Assembly: GCA_910587485.1 (NCBI GenBank)
Contig: CAJUKN010000004.1
Span: forward strand, 124,001 to 188,000
Length of the DNA stretch: 64,000 bases
Origin: an uncultured Lachnospira sp.
GTDB taxonomy: Bacteria > Bacillota > Clostridia > Lachnospirales > Lachnospiraceae
Direction: 5' to 3'
Shown in pieces: positions 1-9,777 of the stretch (position 1 is the first letter of the stretch; every line of letters starts with the position of its first letter). Below the pieces are notes generated by a model. It had not been told where the DNA came from and searched no databases. It saw nothing but the letters and a program-made list of their open reading frames with translations. The position numbers and the translations under genes are program-made.

Positions 1-1163
1 TTACTTACAACACTCTCAATTGGCATCATACGAACTTTCATAACCGATTCATGGAGATTGGTTGTTACTCTCTCAAGATATTCTATCTGTTCGTTAAATG
101 TCTGATTGACAGGCGCGCCTCCGTCTTCTAAAGAACTAGCAGACACCAATCCATTCTTTGCAATAATAAGCTCGCTGACAAGATTCATAAGAACATCTAA
201 TTTTTCAATATCAACACGAACAGTATGTCCCACTGGTTTTGTTTTTCCCTGTGCCACTGGTTGTTTTGATGAAGATGCTGGTGCTGGCTTTTTATCAGCT
301 ACAGCCACCTCTTTGCTGTCCTTATCTGCTTTTTTTTCTTCTTTGACCTCATCGTGATGCTCAGCGTGAGCATCCTCTGTAAATGGTGCTTTTATCTCTT
401 CACCGATGGCATCTTTTATCTCTGAAACCGATTTAATAATCTTTGTAATCTCTCCAAAACTTTCAGCAGAAATCACTACAAGACTAAAATCAAAATCAAA
501 TTTTTCATCTTCAATATCTTGAACAGATGGTTCTGATTTAATGACATCACAGTGACCTTCAAGATTTTTAAATACTAAAAAGGCTCTTGCTGCCTTTAAA
601 ATACAATTTTCTTCAACAGTCACGCGAATTTTATATGTATGCAAATTCTTTTTAAAAGCTTCATTAACAGCATTTTTTTCAAAATCAGTTAAGACAATGC
701 CATTGTAATCAATATCTGGTGCTGTTGGTTCTGAATCTGAACCATGTTCTGCCTTATTAGAGGATTCTTGAACCTTTCCTTCTGAGGCTATAAACGCATT
801 AAGTGCCTTAATAATAGGCTCATTGTCATCTGTTCCTTCATCTTGATTTTGCTGTATATTAGAAACATATGTCTCCAACGCATCCAAACATTGAAATAAG
901 ACATCTACAAGCTCTGAATTAACACTCATATTACCATTTCTCACTTCAGAGAAAACATTTTCCATATCATGTGTTAAATTCTGCATTCTCTTATAGCCCA
1001 TTGTGCCAGCCATGCCTTTTAAAGAATGGGCGGCACGAAAAATCTCATTAATTGTATCATTATTATCAGGTTCTTTTTCAAGCACCATTAACTGGTCACT
1101 AAGATTTTGCAAATGTTCATTCGACTCATCAATAAAAATCTCTAAATACTGGCTTACGTCCAT
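1..1163 (-). CDS. cheA: Chemotaxis histidine kinase CheA (partial, C-terminal part beyond window)
   Basis: CheA is the cytoplasmic histidine kinase that receives signals from chemoreceptors and phosphorylates CheY and CheB. The visible 387 codons start at an ATG two bases after the cheB stop region and begin MDVSQYLEIF. An N-terminal HPt domain carries the phospho-accepting histidine in AAHSLKGMAG (His46). A middle CheY-binding (P2) segment and a lysine/glutamate/alanine-rich linker follow. The reading frame then enters the dimerisation helix (VDIEKLDVLMNLVSELI), ending at MRMMPIESVVS where the window stops. The ATPase and CheW-like domains therefore lie outside. It is the last visible gene of the flagellar/chemotaxis cluster and directly follows cheB. 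Identification is secure from the HPt and P3 motifs. Confidence 0.96.
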   Translation of the reverse strand, partial: MDVSQYLEIFIDESNEHLQNLSDQLMVLEKEPDNNDTINEIFRAAHSLKGMAGTMGYKRMQNLTHDMENVFSEVRNGNMSVNSELVDVLFQCLDALETYVSNIQQNQDEGTDDNEPIIKALNAFIASEGKVQESSNKAEHGSDSEPTAPDIDYNGIVLTDFEKNAVNEAFKKNLHTYKIRVTVEENCILKAARAFLVFKNLEGHCDVIKSEPSVQDIEDEKFDFDFSLVVISAESFGEITKIIKSVSEIKDAIGEEIKAPFTEDAHAEHHDEVKEEKKADKDSKEVAVADKKPAPASSSKQPVAQGKTKPVGHTVRVDIEKLDVLMNLVSELIIAKNGLVSASSLEDGGAPVNQTFNEQIEYLERVTTNLHESVMKVRMMPIESVVS

Positions 1164-1164
1164 A

Positions 1165-2340
1165 TCACAATACCCCCACGTTCTTTGTTATTTTTTCAGC
1201 GACCTGACTTAAAGAAACCACCTCATCAACAAGTCCTGTTTGTGCGATTGCCTTTGGCATACCATAAACCACACATGACTCCTCATCTTGTGCTATCACA
1301 TGAATCTTTTTATGATTTGCAGCTAACCCCTTAATACCATTTGTACCATCTGCCCCCATACCAGTTAAAACAACACATATAATTTCATCAAAACCACATT
1401 GTTGTAAAGAATCATACATAATATTGGCACATGGTCTTAAAGCGTCTACAGCAGGTTCATTACTCAACTTTATCACATGCCCTTGTGTACTTTTTACAAC
1501 ACGCAAATGCTGTCCACCCGGCGCAATATAAACCCATCCATTCTTTAAAACATCTCCATCTGCTGCTTCTTTAACTGAAATATCACCCATCTCATCCAGT
1601 CTTGAAGCTAATGAAGCTGTAAATCCGGGAGGCATATGCTGAACCAATACAACTGGCGCATCCAAATTTTGAGGAAGCAATGGTATAACCTGTTGTAAGG
1701 ATTTTGGACCACCTGTAGAGCAAGCCATTGCAACAATCTTTTTTTTGCCAATCTTTACTCCTGAAAATTTAGAAGAATCAAATTTTTTTGCTGGTTTATT
1801 TAGTTCTTGTGTCTTTCTCCTAAATTCCATAGTTCTTGTAATATTTTGCTGCATTATCGCTCCAACATCTGTGGCTGTGGCTTTAACTACATCCAATTTT
1901 GATGATAAGAATGGTTTTGATGCTGTCTTCGTCTTTCCTTCTGTAGCAACATCAAGCATGGTATGTATTTTGCTCTTAAAATCATTGCCTTTGGTTTCTA
2001 AGTAATTTTCTGGCTTCGTTACAAAATCAAACGCTCCTAGTTCAAGCGCTCTAATCGTTTCTTTAGCGCCTTGTTTTGCAACGGTACTTACAATAATGAC
2101 TGTCTGCTCAATTCTATTTTTTTGCAGTTTTTCCAACAATTCCAAACCATTCATCTTTGGCATATTAATGTCAAGAATTACCACACTATAATAATTGGGA
2201 TTAGAGACAATTAAATCAAACCCTTCTAAACCGTCTTTAGCAATCGCTGCAACTTCATAGTCATCGCCTGAGTTTATTATATCAGATATAACCCTTCTCA
2301 TGAGTGCAGAGTCATCAATTATAAGTATTTTCTTTGCCAT
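1165..2340 (-). CDS. cheB: Chemotaxis response regulator protein-glutamate methylesterase CheB
   Basis: CheB removes methyl groups from receptor glutamates (and deamidates glutamines) to adapt chemotaxis signalling. An N-terminal receiver domain has the acidic pocket IIDD and phospho-acceptor Asp57 (VILD). A linker follows, then a methylesterase domain with catalytic Ser208 (ACSTGG), His235 (VQHMPPGFT) and Asp331 (TGMGADG). I chose the ATG at 2340 because AGGAG sits nine bases upstream; the in-frame ATG at 2349 would overlap the ribosome site. It lies between the PilZ gene and cheA, five bases after the PilZ stop. All catalytic residues are present, so it should be active. Confidence 0.97.
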   Translation of the reverse strand: MAKKILIIDDSALMRRVISDIINSGDDYEVAAIAKDGLEGFDLIVSNPNYYSVVILDINMPKMNGLELLEKLQKNRIEQTVIIVSTVAKQGAKETIRALELGAFDFVTKPENYLETKGNDFKSKIHTMLDVATEGKTKTASKPFLSSKLDVVKATATDVGAIMQQNITRTMEFRRKTQELNKPAKKFDSSKFSGVKIGKKKIVAMACSTGGPKSLQQVIPLLPQNLDAPVVLVQHMPPGFTASLASRLDEMGDISVKEAADGDVLKNGWVYIAPGGQHLRVVKSTQGHVIKLSNEPAVDALRPCANIMYDSLQQCGFDEIICVVLTGMGADGTNGIKGLAANHKKIHVIAQDEESCVVYGMPKAIAQTGLVDEVVSLSQVAEKITKNVGVL

Positions 2341-2345
2341 AATTA

Positions 2346-3068
2346 TCATCTCCTCTCTCTGCGTTGTATTTTGCGCTGTTGTTCATATATATATTTTACG
2401 ATAGTATCTCTTAATTCTATGTCTATTTCCTTAAACTGAATCCGATTATCATAATAATTGTTTCTATTTGGTGACTCAATAGAAGCAACGACTTTGCCTA
2501 ACACTTCAACAGTGACGTCACCAATATTCATCTTAATTGGAAACGTCATAAAAATACAGCTGTCTACATCTAATTCCGTCTCTGTCAATATGCGGACACC
2601 TCCTCCGCTAATATCAACAATCATTCCGATATCAGCCTGTTCACTGCTGACTTTAGGCGGTAAATGATTTAGAAAATATGTATCAACCTGTTCATCATTT
2701 AAAATTCTTATAATTGCCTCAATATTACAAGGAAGTCTATAAAACTGTCTGCGCTGAAACTTTTTCATTTCTGAAATTAATTTCAACTGCATGATATATA
2801 TATCGTCTTCTTTTCCTCGACTTAAAACCTTACATTTTGCCTTGAAAATGCCTTTTTCCGAATAAAAATAGACATTTAACTCCTGCTCAACTGACAATGG
2901 AATAATATGTCCTTCAAAAATTGGCATAGCTGCGGTCAACTCTTTGCTATCCTCATCTAAATCCAATATTTGACTGACATACACATCGGACTTTACATTA
3001 TTTTCTTTTATTTTGCTAACCTTGTCGATTTCAATTTTATTGCCAATTTTTAATATATCATCAGACAT
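2346..3068 (-). CDS. PilZ-domain flagellar brake protein (YcgR/YpfA-like)
   Basis: This 240-residue protein is a likely cyclic-di-GMP receptor that adjusts motor function. The N-terminal half matches the YcgR/PilZN layout (beta-rich, roughly residues 1-95). The C-terminal PilZ domain has the nucleotide-binding RRQFYR motif near residue 105 and the DISGGG motif near 152, which together form the known c-di-GMP site. It sits between flhG and cheB in the motility cluster, which supports a motor-brake role, although no binding can be proven from sequence. The ATG is preceded by GGGGTG six bases upstream. Confidence 0.88.
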   Translation of the reverse strand: MSDDILKIGNKIEIDKVSKIKENNVKSDVYVSQILDLDEDSKELTAAMPIFEGHIIPLSVEQELNVYFYSEKGIFKAKCKVLSRGKEDDIYIMQLKLISEMKKFQRRQFYRLPCNIEAIIRILNDEQVDTYFLNHLPPKVSSEQADIGMIVDISGGGVRILTETELDVDSCIFMTFPIKMNIGDVTVEVLGKVVASIESPNRNNYYDNRIQFKEIDIELRDTIVKYIYEQQRKIQRRERR

Positions 3069-3079
3069 TTATTACACCC

Positions 3080-3958
3080 CTATTCTTTCATTTTCTTTGA
3101 AAATACTGACTTGAAAAATTTTTTAATACCAACATTTGCTGTTGTCTTATTTGAACTTTCCATAACATCAACAATACTTTCAAAGCTCTTAGCAGCAACT
3201 GAAGAAGGGAACATAATAGATACAGGTTTTTGTTTCATAACGGCTTTGCTAAAATTAACATCATAAGGCACCATGCCTAAATACTCGATATCAATCTTTA
3301 AAAACTTAGACACAACTGCACTGAGCTTTTCATATAAATTCCTTCCTTCACTCCTGCTATGCACCCTGTTTGCTACCAACATAATTTTATTATTATTTGC
3401 ATGAAACTCACTATTTCTGCTTAACGCTTTTAACAACGCATAGGAATCTGCTATTGATGTCGGCTCTGGAAGTGTCACTAATATAATTTCTGGACTAGCT
3501 AAAAGAAATTCCATAACAGCAGAAGATATACCTGCACCTGTATCAATAATAATAACATCCGCCATGCCGTCAAGCTCTGACAACTTTCCAACCAATCGCT
3601 TAATCTGATTGTCATCTAAATTGACGAGCTGAGCTATGCCAGAACCACCAGATATAAATCCAACACCTTCTGGTCCTTGTGTAATAATATCTGTTACTTC
3701 TTTTCCTTTAAATAACAAATCGCCCAAATTGTGCTTTGGTATAACGCCAAACATGACCTCAATATTTGCCAAACCAAAGTCTGCATCCAAAATAATAACC
3801 TTTTTTCCCCTGCGTCGGTATTGCAGGGCAATATTAATTGATATATTTGATTTTCCAACGCCTCCCTTTCCACTAGTCACAGCAATCACTCTGGCGTTGG
3901 AAACAGCTTTTTGATTTTGTAATTTAATTATATTTCTCAGATTCTGTGCTTGGTCCAT
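3080..3958 (-). CDS. flhG: Flagellar number regulator FlhG (MinD/ParA-family ATPase)
   Basis: FlhG (YlxH/FleN) is a P-loop ATPase that works with FlhF to control flagellum number and placement and stimulates the FlhF GTPase. The deviant Walker A motif GKGGVGKS is at residues 30-37, after an N-terminal stretch containing DQAQNLR, the conserved FlhF-activating DQAxxLR motif. A Walker A' aspartate follows in IILDADFG, and IIIDTGAG is the switch II region. A basic C-terminal end (KKFFKSVFSKK) could act as a membrane-targeting helix. The start overlaps the flhF stop as TAATG, suggesting coupled translation. Confidence 0.95.
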   Translation of the reverse strand: MDQAQNLRNIIKLQNQKAVSNARVIAVTSGKGGVGKSNISINIALQYRRRGKKVIILDADFGLANIEVMFGVIPKHNLGDLLFKGKEVTDIITQGPEGVGFISGGSGIAQLVNLDDNQIKRLVGKLSELDGMADVIIIDTGAGISSAVMEFLLASPEIILVTLPEPTSIADSYALLKALSRNSEFHANNNKIMLVANRVHSRSEGRNLYEKLSAVVSKFLKIDIEYLGMVPYDVNFSKAVMKQKPVSIMFPSSVAAKSFESIVDVMESSNKTTANVGIKKFFKSVFSKKMKE

Positions 3959-5262
3959 TATTCATTTCCTCCCAACAATTGCCTAGCCAGTGCCTGTTCG
4001 TCAACCAATTCTATATCATCTGGTACATTCTGTCCTGACGTTGTATAGGACAATGGTGCTCCTGTAAGTAACCTTATATTTAAAATATTGCCAAGTGAAC
4101 ATGTCTCATCTAATTTTGTGAATAATATTGCCCAATCTTCTATATCTTTGTATCGTTGTGTGATATCTACTAAATCTTTATATTTGGTAGTAACACTTAA
4201 TACCAGATAAATTTGTATATCAAAATTGTCTTTCATATCTTTTACTTTATCTAGCATAACCGTAAGGTCATCCATCTGTTCATTACATTTATGCGAACGA
4301 CCAGCTGTGTCCACCATAATTAAATCATAATCTTTATATTCAATCATGCACTTTTCTAATTCATCCGCTGAATACACAACACTTACAGGACTATCTAATA
4401 TCCCTGCATATGTGTTTAATTGTTCAATAGCAGCAATTCTATAAGTATCAGAAGTTATAAAAGCAACTTTAGAGTTCATCTCAAAGATATATCTTGAGGC
4501 AACCTTCGCAATGGTCGTTGTTTTTCCAACTCCTGTAGGTCCTATAAAAAACACAACTTTAGGACGATTCCCCAACACAATGTCTCTTGGTTCACCCAAT
4601 TTTAATATAATTTTTTGATATACCGCAGCAAGAATACTATCTATATTAGATTCTTTTTTAAGAGAATTTTCTATATCCTTCATAATAAGGTCTGCATATT
4701 CTTCGCTAACTTCATTATCAATTAATTTTCCATAAATCAATTTAATAAATTTCATATTGGTATTTTCACGTTCTTGTACAACCTTATTACTCATATCGTG
4801 AACACTATCCATATTTGTTGAATCTATGACCTTATTGCTATTGTCATTATTATTTATGTTGCCTGAATTAATCTGTTTTTGTAACAGATTGTGTAAATAA
4901 TCAAGCTTTTCTTCTATCGCACTTGTCTCAACTGTTGTAGATAACTTATCATCAGCAACCAAATCAATACTGCTTTTTCTAACTCCTGTAATTGGCTGAC
5001 TAGAACCACTTGTATTAGTGCCTACAGTTGAATGAAAGCTTTTGTTAAGTACTTGATTATTATTACTGACACTTTCTACATTTTGATATCCTTCTTCTTC
5101 CACTGCTGCTGTTATCTCAACTAAATCCTTTTTAAACAGCTTAAATATTCCTCTTTGTTTCAGTGTTTTAACATTTAAAACAATAGCTTTATTTCCTAAT
5201 TCTTCCTGCGCTTTCTTTATTGCTTCGGTCTCTGTCTGCCCCTGATACTTTTTAACTATCAT
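3958..5262 (-). CDS. flhF: Flagellar biosynthesis SRP-like GTPase FlhF
   Basis: FlhF is the third member of the SRP GTPase family (with Ffh and FtsY) and marks the site of flagellar assembly. The 434-residue protein has an N-terminal B domain (MIVKKYQGQTETEAI), a low-complexity Asn/Ser linker (about 55-165), an N domain, and a G domain. The P-loop GPTGVGKTTT is at residues 241-250, with the later motifs DTAGRSH and TKLDET. It overlaps flhA upstream and flhG downstream by one base each. This is the standard flhA-flhF-flhG order. Confidence 0.96.
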   Translation of the reverse strand: MIVKKYQGQTETEAIKKAQEELGNKAIVLNVKTLKQRGIFKLFKKDLVEITAAVEEEGYQNVESVSNNNQVLNKSFHSTVGTNTSGSSQPITGVRKSSIDLVADDKLSTTVETSAIEEKLDYLHNLLQKQINSGNINNNDNSNKVIDSTNMDSVHDMSNKVVQERENTNMKFIKLIYGKLIDNEVSEEYADLIMKDIENSLKKESNIDSILAAVYQKIILKLGEPRDIVLGNRPKVVFFIGPTGVGKTTTIAKVASRYIFEMNSKVAFITSDTYRIAAIEQLNTYAGILDSPVSVVYSADELEKCMIEYKDYDLIMVDTAGRSHKCNEQMDDLTVMLDKVKDMKDNFDIQIYLVLSVTTKYKDLVDITQRYKDIEDWAILFTKLDETCSLGNILNIRLLTGAPLSYTTSGQNVPDDIELVDEQALARQLLGGNE

Positions 5263-7301
5263 TATGCTGTCACCATCCCAACTGATTGTAATTCTATATT
5301 CGATTCTACTTCATTGTAGGAAATTACAATTATATCCTTAAAATATTCGGAAGCGAGCTTCTTAAAATAAAGTCGAACAATTGGAGATGTTATAACAATT
5401 GGATTCCTTCCCATATCTTCAAGTTTTCTAAGACCTTCTGTCAAACTTTCAATAATCTTATTAATTCGTTCAGGGTCTAGTGCCAAATATGAGCCTTGTT
5501 CTGTATTTTTAACTGCTCCCATAATTTCCTGTTCAATCTTTGGATCGAGTGTAATAACATTGGTAATTTCATTTGGAGGGAAATACTTTCCAGATATTGC
5601 CCTCTTAATGCTCTGTCTTACATACTCTGTAAGAATATCCGTGTCTCTTGTCACAGAAGCATGGTCAGCCAATGTTTCAAATATTGTAACCAAATCTCTT
5701 ATAGAAATTCCTTCCTCTAAAAGATTTTGCAATACTTTTTGAATTTCACCAATTCCCATAAGTTTAGGAACAAGTTCATCAACCAATGCGGCATTATTAT
5801 CTTTAATATTATTAATAAGATTAGAAACATCTTGTCTTGTAAGCAATTCTGCAATATGTTGTCTTATAATCTCTGTAAGATGTGTTGCAATAATAGAAGG
5901 AGGGTCAACTACTGTATATCCCAGTGATTCCGCTCGTTCTCTTTGTCCTTCTGTAATCCAGATAGCTGGAAGATGGAATGATGGTTCAAATGTAGGAATA
6001 CCTGTAATTTCTTCCTCAATATAACCTGGATTCATTGCCATATAATGGTCAAATAATATTTCACCTTCACTAACTTGTATACCTTTTATCTTAATAACAT
6101 ATTGGTTTGGATTTAACTGAATATTATCTCTTAATCGAATAATAGGCACAACTGCGCCTAATTCTAGCGCAACTTGTCTTCTTATCATAACCACTCGGTC
6201 AAGCAAATCACCGCCTTGATTGACATCAGCTAAAGGAATAATACCATAACCAAATTCAAGTTCAATTGGATCTACATTAAGAAGACTAACAACATTTTCT
6301 GGTTTTCTAATTTCTTGAGCTTCATTTTCTTCTCGCTCAACTTCCTCCTCAATCATAGTCTCGCCTTGTTTTGATGCAAGTTTTCTGCTGACAAATATTA
6401 ACAGTGCGCCAAATGGCACAAATATGTATATTGGCAAAGGGGTCAACAAACCTAATAAAGCAAGTGCTGAACCTACCATCAAAAGCACCTTATCAATTGA
6501 AAAAAGCTGTCCAACAATCTCCTCACCAAGCTCGCCCTCACTTGAAGCCTTTGTGACAAGTATACCTGTTGCCAAAGAAATTAATAATGAAGGAATCTGA
6601 CTGCACAAACCATCACCAATAGTAAGAATGGTATACTTAGATAATGCTTCATTGATGGAAAGCCCTCCATAAAGCATACCCATTACAATACCACCAACAA
6701 TATTGATGCCTGTTATAATAAGACCTGCTGTAGCATCACCTTTTACATATTTTGTAGCACCATCCATTGAACCAAAAAAGCTGTTTTCCAACTGCAATTT
6801 TTGTCTGCGTACAGCCGCCTCTTGGTCCGTAATAGCACCTGTATTCAAGTCTGAATCAATCGCCATCTGCTTACCAGCCATCGCATCCAATGTAAATCTT
6901 GCTGTTACCTCTGCAACTCTTTCTGAACCTTTATTAATAACAATAAACTGTATTAACACAAGTATTATAAATATAATAACACCAATTACTAAATTACCGC
7001 CTCCAACAAACTGACCAAATACTTGCACTACATTTCCGGCATCACCATTTGTAAGAATCAGCTTTGTAGAAGAAACATTTAAAGAAATTCTAAATAACGT
7101 TGTAAACAACAGTATTGTTGGAAATGAAGCCATATCCAACACTTCTTTGGCATATATCGAATTAAATAATACAATTAATGCAATGGCTATATTAAACGCC
7201 AAAAGGAAATCTAACAGCCATGAAGGTATCGAGATGATAAAGAAAATAACTGCTGCTAATATATATGCTCCTATAAACAAGTCGTTCTTCTTCATCTTCA
7301 T
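5262..7301 (-). CDS. flhA: Flagellar export apparatus membrane protein FlhA
   Basis: FlhA forms the nonameric inner-membrane ring of the flagellar type III export gate and docks substrate-chaperone complexes. The 679-residue protein has about eight N-terminal membrane segments (to about residue 310). A cytoplasmic FHIPEP loop lies between segments 4 and 5 (VAEVTARFTLDAMAGKQMAIDSDLN), and a large cytoplasmic domain follows. Length and loop are typical of the family. GGAGG lies 11 bases before the chosen ATG; a second in-frame ATG two codons on is an alternative start. It is followed with one-base overlap by flhF. Confidence 0.97.
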   Translation of the reverse strand: MKMKKNDLFIGAYILAAVIFFIISIPSWLLDFLLAFNIAIALIVLFNSIYAKEVLDMASFPTILLFTTLFRISLNVSSTKLILTNGDAGNVVQVFGQFVGGGNLVIGVIIFIILVLIQFIVINKGSERVAEVTARFTLDAMAGKQMAIDSDLNTGAITDQEAAVRRQKLQLENSFFGSMDGATKYVKGDATAGLIITGINIVGGIVMGMLYGGLSINEALSKYTILTIGDGLCSQIPSLLISLATGILVTKASSEGELGEEIVGQLFSIDKVLLMVGSALALLGLLTPLPIYIFVPFGALLIFVSRKLASKQGETMIEEEVEREENEAQEIRKPENVVSLLNVDPIELEFGYGIIPLADVNQGGDLLDRVVMIRRQVALELGAVVPIIRLRDNIQLNPNQYVIKIKGIQVSEGEILFDHYMAMNPGYIEEEITGIPTFEPSFHLPAIWITEGQRERAESLGYTVVDPPSIIATHLTEIIRQHIAELLTRQDVSNLINNIKDNNAALVDELVPKLMGIGEIQKVLQNLLEEGISIRDLVTIFETLADHASVTRDTDILTEYVRQSIKRAISGKYFPPNEITNVITLDPKIEQEIMGAVKNTEQGSYLALDPERINKIIESLTEGLRKLEDMGRNPIVITSPIVRLYFKKLASEYFKDIIVISYNEVESNIELQSVGMVTA

Positions 7302-7404
7302 AGCTTCTTAATCCTCCTTTCATATGTAATGTGACACAGCATCACTTTTTATAATAACATTTTTTAATCATTTATTCAACATGGTTCTTTATTCTGCTTT
7401 ATTT

Positions 7405-8586
7405 TTACATAGCTGAATTATTATTGTAAACTGGTCTTAAAATATTCGCTAGTATCTCTGCAACAGCCTGATATAATTCTGGAGGAATCTCCATTCCAAT
7501 ATCAACATTGTGATATAAAATCCTTGCAAGCGGCTTATTTTCGACAATAGCTATATTACATTCCTTTGCTTTGTCTTTAATCTGAAATGCAAGATGGTCT
7601 GCGCCTTTGGCAATAACGACTGGCGCCATTCCGCTATCTGGTTCATATTTTAATGCAACTGCAAAATGTGTAGGGTTTGTAATAACGACATCGGCCTCTG
7701 GCAATTGCTGCATCATTCTTCGCCTAGATACCTCCATCATTCTTCGTCTTACTTGACTTTTTACTTGAGGGTCACCTTCTGCATTTTTATATTCATCTTT
7801 TACTTCCTGCTTTGTCATCTTTGTATCTTCTTTAAATTTATGTCTTTGATAAATCAAATCAATAAATCCAATAATAAGAAATATCATACTTATCTTAATG
7901 CCAAGGTCAATAATAATTTCACCAATCGTAGCTAAAGCCTCATACAATGTTATATCATAAAATGATAATAACAATCCAACTTTATCTATAATAGTTGTAT
8001 ATACGACAATTCCAATAATGGTAATCATTGCAATAGACTTCAACAATTCCAATAACTGTCGTACCGAAAATATCCTTTTAAAACCACTGAGTGGACTTAT
8101 CTTGCTTAGTTTTGGCTTCATAGGTTTTGCTGTTACCTTCCAACTTTGCTGAAGCATATTTCCTAAAATAGAAATAACAGCTGCAATCAACAGTATGGGA
8201 ACAACAATATTTAATATGCTTATAAACATATTTCCAATAGTAGAACAAGCCAAACCAACGGGATAGCCTTTACTGCTATCTCCAACAATCACATCAAAGC
8301 TATTATAAAAATCTTTAAATGTATTTATCAGCTTTTCTCCCATATTGCCAACATATATTTTTGTAATAATAAATAATGCCAACAAAGAAATAGCCATTAT
8401 AAGCTCTTTGCTTTTAGCAACCTGACCATTCTCTCTGGATTCATTTAACTTTTTAGGTGTAGCAGGCTCAGTCTTTTCTCCACCGGGTCCATCTTTAGCA
8501 AAAAACTGAAGATTATATGCTACCACTGGATAAATCAAACCAGACGAATATGGTTTCAATTTTTCTTTCCTATCTTGATTTTTCAT
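7405..8586 (-). CDS. flhB: Flagellar export switch protein FlhB
   Basis: FlhB controls the change from rod/hook to filament substrates in flagellar type III export. Four membrane segments occupy roughly residues 62-245. The cytoplasmic domain holds the autocleavage motif NPTH at 304-307. The conserved family start (EKTEPATPKKL) only begins at residue 37, so this protein carries an N-terminal extension of about 36 residues containing YNLQFFAKDGPGG. The start overlaps the fliR stop by one base (TAATG). A 103-base gap separates it from flhA, in contrast with the tight packing nearby. Confidence 0.96.
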   Translation of the reverse strand: MKNQDRKEKLKPYSSGLIYPVVAYNLQFFAKDGPGGEKTEPATPKKLNESRENGQVAKSKELIMAISLLALFIITKIYVGNMGEKLINTFKDFYNSFDVIVGDSSKGYPVGLACSTIGNMFISILNIVVPILLIAAVISILGNMLQQSWKVTAKPMKPKLSKISPLSGFKRIFSVRQLLELLKSIAMITIIGIVVYTTIIDKVGLLLSFYDITLYEALATIGEIIIDLGIKISMIFLIIGFIDLIYQRHKFKEDTKMTKQEVKDEYKNAEGDPQVKSQVRRRMMEVSRRRMMQQLPEADVVITNPTHFAVALKYEPDSGMAPVVIAKGADHLAFQIKDKAKECNIAIVENKPLARILYHNVDIGMEIPPELYQAVAEILANILRPVYNNNSAM

Positions 8587-9365
8587 TATGGACTCATTCC
8601 CCTTACTAACGATGCCATTAATGTTCTTATAACATTTTCAATCATTGTTGAAACGGACGGCAGCATCACTATTGTGAAAAATATAACGAATATACCTGTA
8701 AATATTTTTAACTGCATACCAACAACAAACATATTCATCTGTGGTGCCACTCTGGCTAATATTGCTAATACCACATTGACAAGAAGTGTTGTTGCAAAAA
8801 TCGGAAGCGCAATTCTAAATCCATATATAAAATAATCGGACATAAACGAAACAATATCAGTATGAATGGATGCTGAAAATACCGCTCCACCCACGGGAAT
8901 AACCTTGTATGTTTCCACAATCGCAGCGACTAAATATCTATGCAAACCCGAAATCATTAAAAGCAGCAAAATTAAATAATAATAGAAATTTGTAAAGATA
9001 CCAATCTGCATCCTTGTTGTAGGGTCCATAATCTGTGCCATTGCAAGACCTGTATCCATATCTATAATTTTACCTGCAAACATAATTATCTGAACACAAA
9101 ATGAAGCAGTTGCTCCTAATATTAATCCAACTACTGTTTCTTTAACAATAAATGCTATATACTCTATAACTCCCTCATAATGAACTTCAATTCCTATATT
9201 GGAAGTATACACCAAAACTGTCATAAAAAAAGCTAATCCCACCTTGACACGTCGAGGTGTATTAGCTGTGTTAAAAAATGGTGCAACATATACAAAAGAA
9301 GCCATCCTTATTAGAATCAGCACAAATATTTCAAACTGACCCAAAGCAACTTCGTAATTAATCAT
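8586..9365 (-). CDS. fliR: Flagellar export apparatus protein FliR
   Basis: FliR is a membrane component of the export gate and assembles with FliP and FliQ into the helical core. The 259-residue sequence has six predicted hydrophobic segments spread along its length and the usual start (QFEIFVLILIRMASFVYVAPFF). It lies between fliQ (21-base gap) and flhB (one-base overlap). Length is normal and no defect is visible. Confidence 0.95.
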   Translation of the reverse strand: MINYEVALGQFEIFVLILIRMASFVYVAPFFNTANTPRRVKVGLAFFMTVLVYTSNIGIEVHYEGVIEYIAFIVKETVVGLILGATASFCVQIIMFAGKIIDMDTGLAMAQIMDPTTRMQIGIFTNFYYYLILLLLMISGLHRYLVAAIVETYKVIPVGGAVFSASIHTDIVSFMSDYFIYGFRIALPIFATTLLVNVVLAILARVAPQMNMFVVGMQLKIFTGIFVIFFTIVMLPSVSTMIENVIRTLMASLVRGMSP

Positions 9366-9386
9366 CTTTATGTTTCTCCATAAAAA

Positions 9387-9656
9387 CTATGTTATATATT
9401 GTGAGAAATTTCCCCACAAAGTACCCATAAACTCTACAATCTCATTAAGTATCCAAGCACCCATCACCATAAGAGCAATCAAAATAGCTAATAATTTGGG
9501 AACAAATGTTAATGTCTGTTCTTGAATCGATGTCAATGTTTGAAACAAACTAATAATAAGACCAACAATCATAGATACCAATAGTACAGGAACTGCTGTC
9601 TTAACAATAATCCATACAGTCTCTCTTGCTATACTGATAACATCTCCACTAGTCAT
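9387..9656 (-). CDS. fliQ: Flagellar export apparatus protein FliQ
   Basis: FliQ is a small two-helix membrane protein of the export gate. Starting at the ATG at 9656 gives 89 residues, the usual family length, beginning MTSGDVISIARE. The upstream in-frame GTG at 9668 sits inside the AGGAG ribosome site and is unlikely to be used. Two hydrophobic helices are visible (about 15-40 and 52-75). It is followed 21 bases later by fliR. A 121-base gap separates it from fliP. Confidence 0.95.
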   Translation of the reverse strand: MTSGDVISIARETVWIIVKTAVPVLLVSMIVGLIISLFQTLTSIQEQTLTFVPKLLAILIALMVMGAWILNEIVEFMGTLWGNFSQYIT

Positions 9657-9777
9657 ATTAATCTTCACTCCTGTTTGTACTTAAAAACAAGCTTTATACT
9701 TAAAAAACAAAATATATCTGAAAATTAAGTTTTACTTGACAATTAAGTTTGATTCATGCTATCAACAATATTAAAAA

